Below, piece after piece: positions 63,926 through 64,000 of a stretch of DNA of 64,000 bases. The stretch comes from Lineus longissimus (taxonomy: Eukaryota; Nemertea; Pilidiophora; Heteronemertea; Lineidae). Numbering within the stretch: position 1 is the first letter of the stretch; the number at the start of each line of letters is the position of its first letter. The notes beneath the pieces were generated by a model. That model searched no databases and was not told where the DNA came from. It worked only from the letters and a program-made list of their open reading frames with translations. Made by a program: the position numbers and the translations under genes. The stretch is from NCBI RefSeq assembly GCF_910592395.1, contig NC_088324.1, positions 4,304,953 through 4,368,952 on the forward strand, in the 5' to 3' direction.

Positions 63926-64000
63926 GATGACGTCGAGGTTGATCAATTTAGACTTGAAAAAATTCAAGCCAAAATTACTGGATTAGAGTTGAATATTGAA
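63923..64000 (+). CDS. Start of a further Polinton gene, cut by the window edge
   Basis: 26 codons are visible, MDDVEVDQFRLEKI..., helical and charged. Its start motif supports it as a real gene; no identity is possible from this much. Confidence 0.5.
   Translation, partial: MDDVEVDQFRLEKIQAKITGLELNIE

Larger units (their letters stand above)
32704..64000 (+). mobile_element. Maverick/Polinton-class integrated virus-like element (right end outside window)
   Basis: It starts AGTAGTACAATAGTGACAG exactly where copy B is interrupted; 5'-AG ends are usual for Polintons, and the 6-bp target duplication should be CGCCTT. It carries polymerase B, rve integrase, packaging ATPase, a candidate major capsid, penton-like and fibre-like genes. 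About 31.3 kb is visible, of which about 16.2 kb belongs to three later insertions (34161-44576, 46168-48773, 52241-55435), leaving ~15 kb of the element itself, close to usual Polinton size. It is much more AT-rich than its surroundings and nearly all its genes share one start-site motif. No adenain-type protease is seen, so it may lie beyond 64000 or be absent. Confidence 0.88.

Noticed and set aside
1-64000. tRNA or rRNA genes
   Set aside because: I saw no cloverleaf with an intact TTCGA-type loop and no rRNA-like sequence; the only tRNA-related signal is the retrotransposon primer site.

Overview
The window is eukaryotic and looks like a repeat-rich invertebrate animal genome, probably marine. 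Evidence: spliced transposon genes with GT/AG introns, a Ty3/gypsy element, Harbinger and piggyBac elements, and a Maverick/Polinton-class integrated virus. I cannot name the species. No convincing host gene, rRNA or tRNA is visible; almost everything readable belongs to mobile DNA, much of it nested.

Layout. 1-10217 is a satellite with a ~152.5-bp monomer; its first 915 bp are three near-identical 305-bp dimers. 10218-11989 is decayed unique DNA with a TTAA-flanked MITE. 11990-28746 is one gypsy retrotransposon with very short LTRs (125/127 bp), split by two guests: a 9.1-kb two-gene Harbinger (16032-25149) inside the integrase region, and a 2.6-kb element of a dispersed family (26046-28607) just before the polypurine tract. 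The Harbinger is itself hit by a 1.27-kb transposon with minisatellite ends (18365-19631) in the last exon of its Myb-like gene.

28592-30374 and 30922-32703 are two near-identical copies of one 1.8-kb segment (3' LTR plus flank plus a dead Harbinger transposase). The second copy is cut at 32703/32704 by the start of the Polinton, so the first copy acts as its empty site.

32704-64000 is that Polinton-class element, still open at the window edge. From left to right it carries 37-bp tandem repeats, a small possibly OB-fold protein, protein-primed-type DNA polymerase B (in three pieces), a conserved unknown protein, an rve integrase, a coiled-coil protein, a candidate double-jelly-roll major capsid protein, an A32-like packaging ATPase, a split zinc-ribbon gene that may be a VLTF3-like late transcription factor, small membrane proteins, a candidate penton-like protein and a fibre-like protein. 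Three later insertions break it: a 10.4-kb TTAA-target transposon (34161-44576), a 2.6-kb element (46168-48773) and a piggyBac (52241-55435).

The most striking signal is that nearly every Polinton gene begins at the same AT-rich motif, a T-tract followed by TATAAATAAATG or TAAAATAAATG, with the start codon being the last three bases. This resembles the TAAATG late promoters of poxviruses. With an A32-like ATPase and a possible VLTF3-like gene it suggests virus-type late transcription, possibly borrowed from a helper virus as in virophages; that last step is inference.
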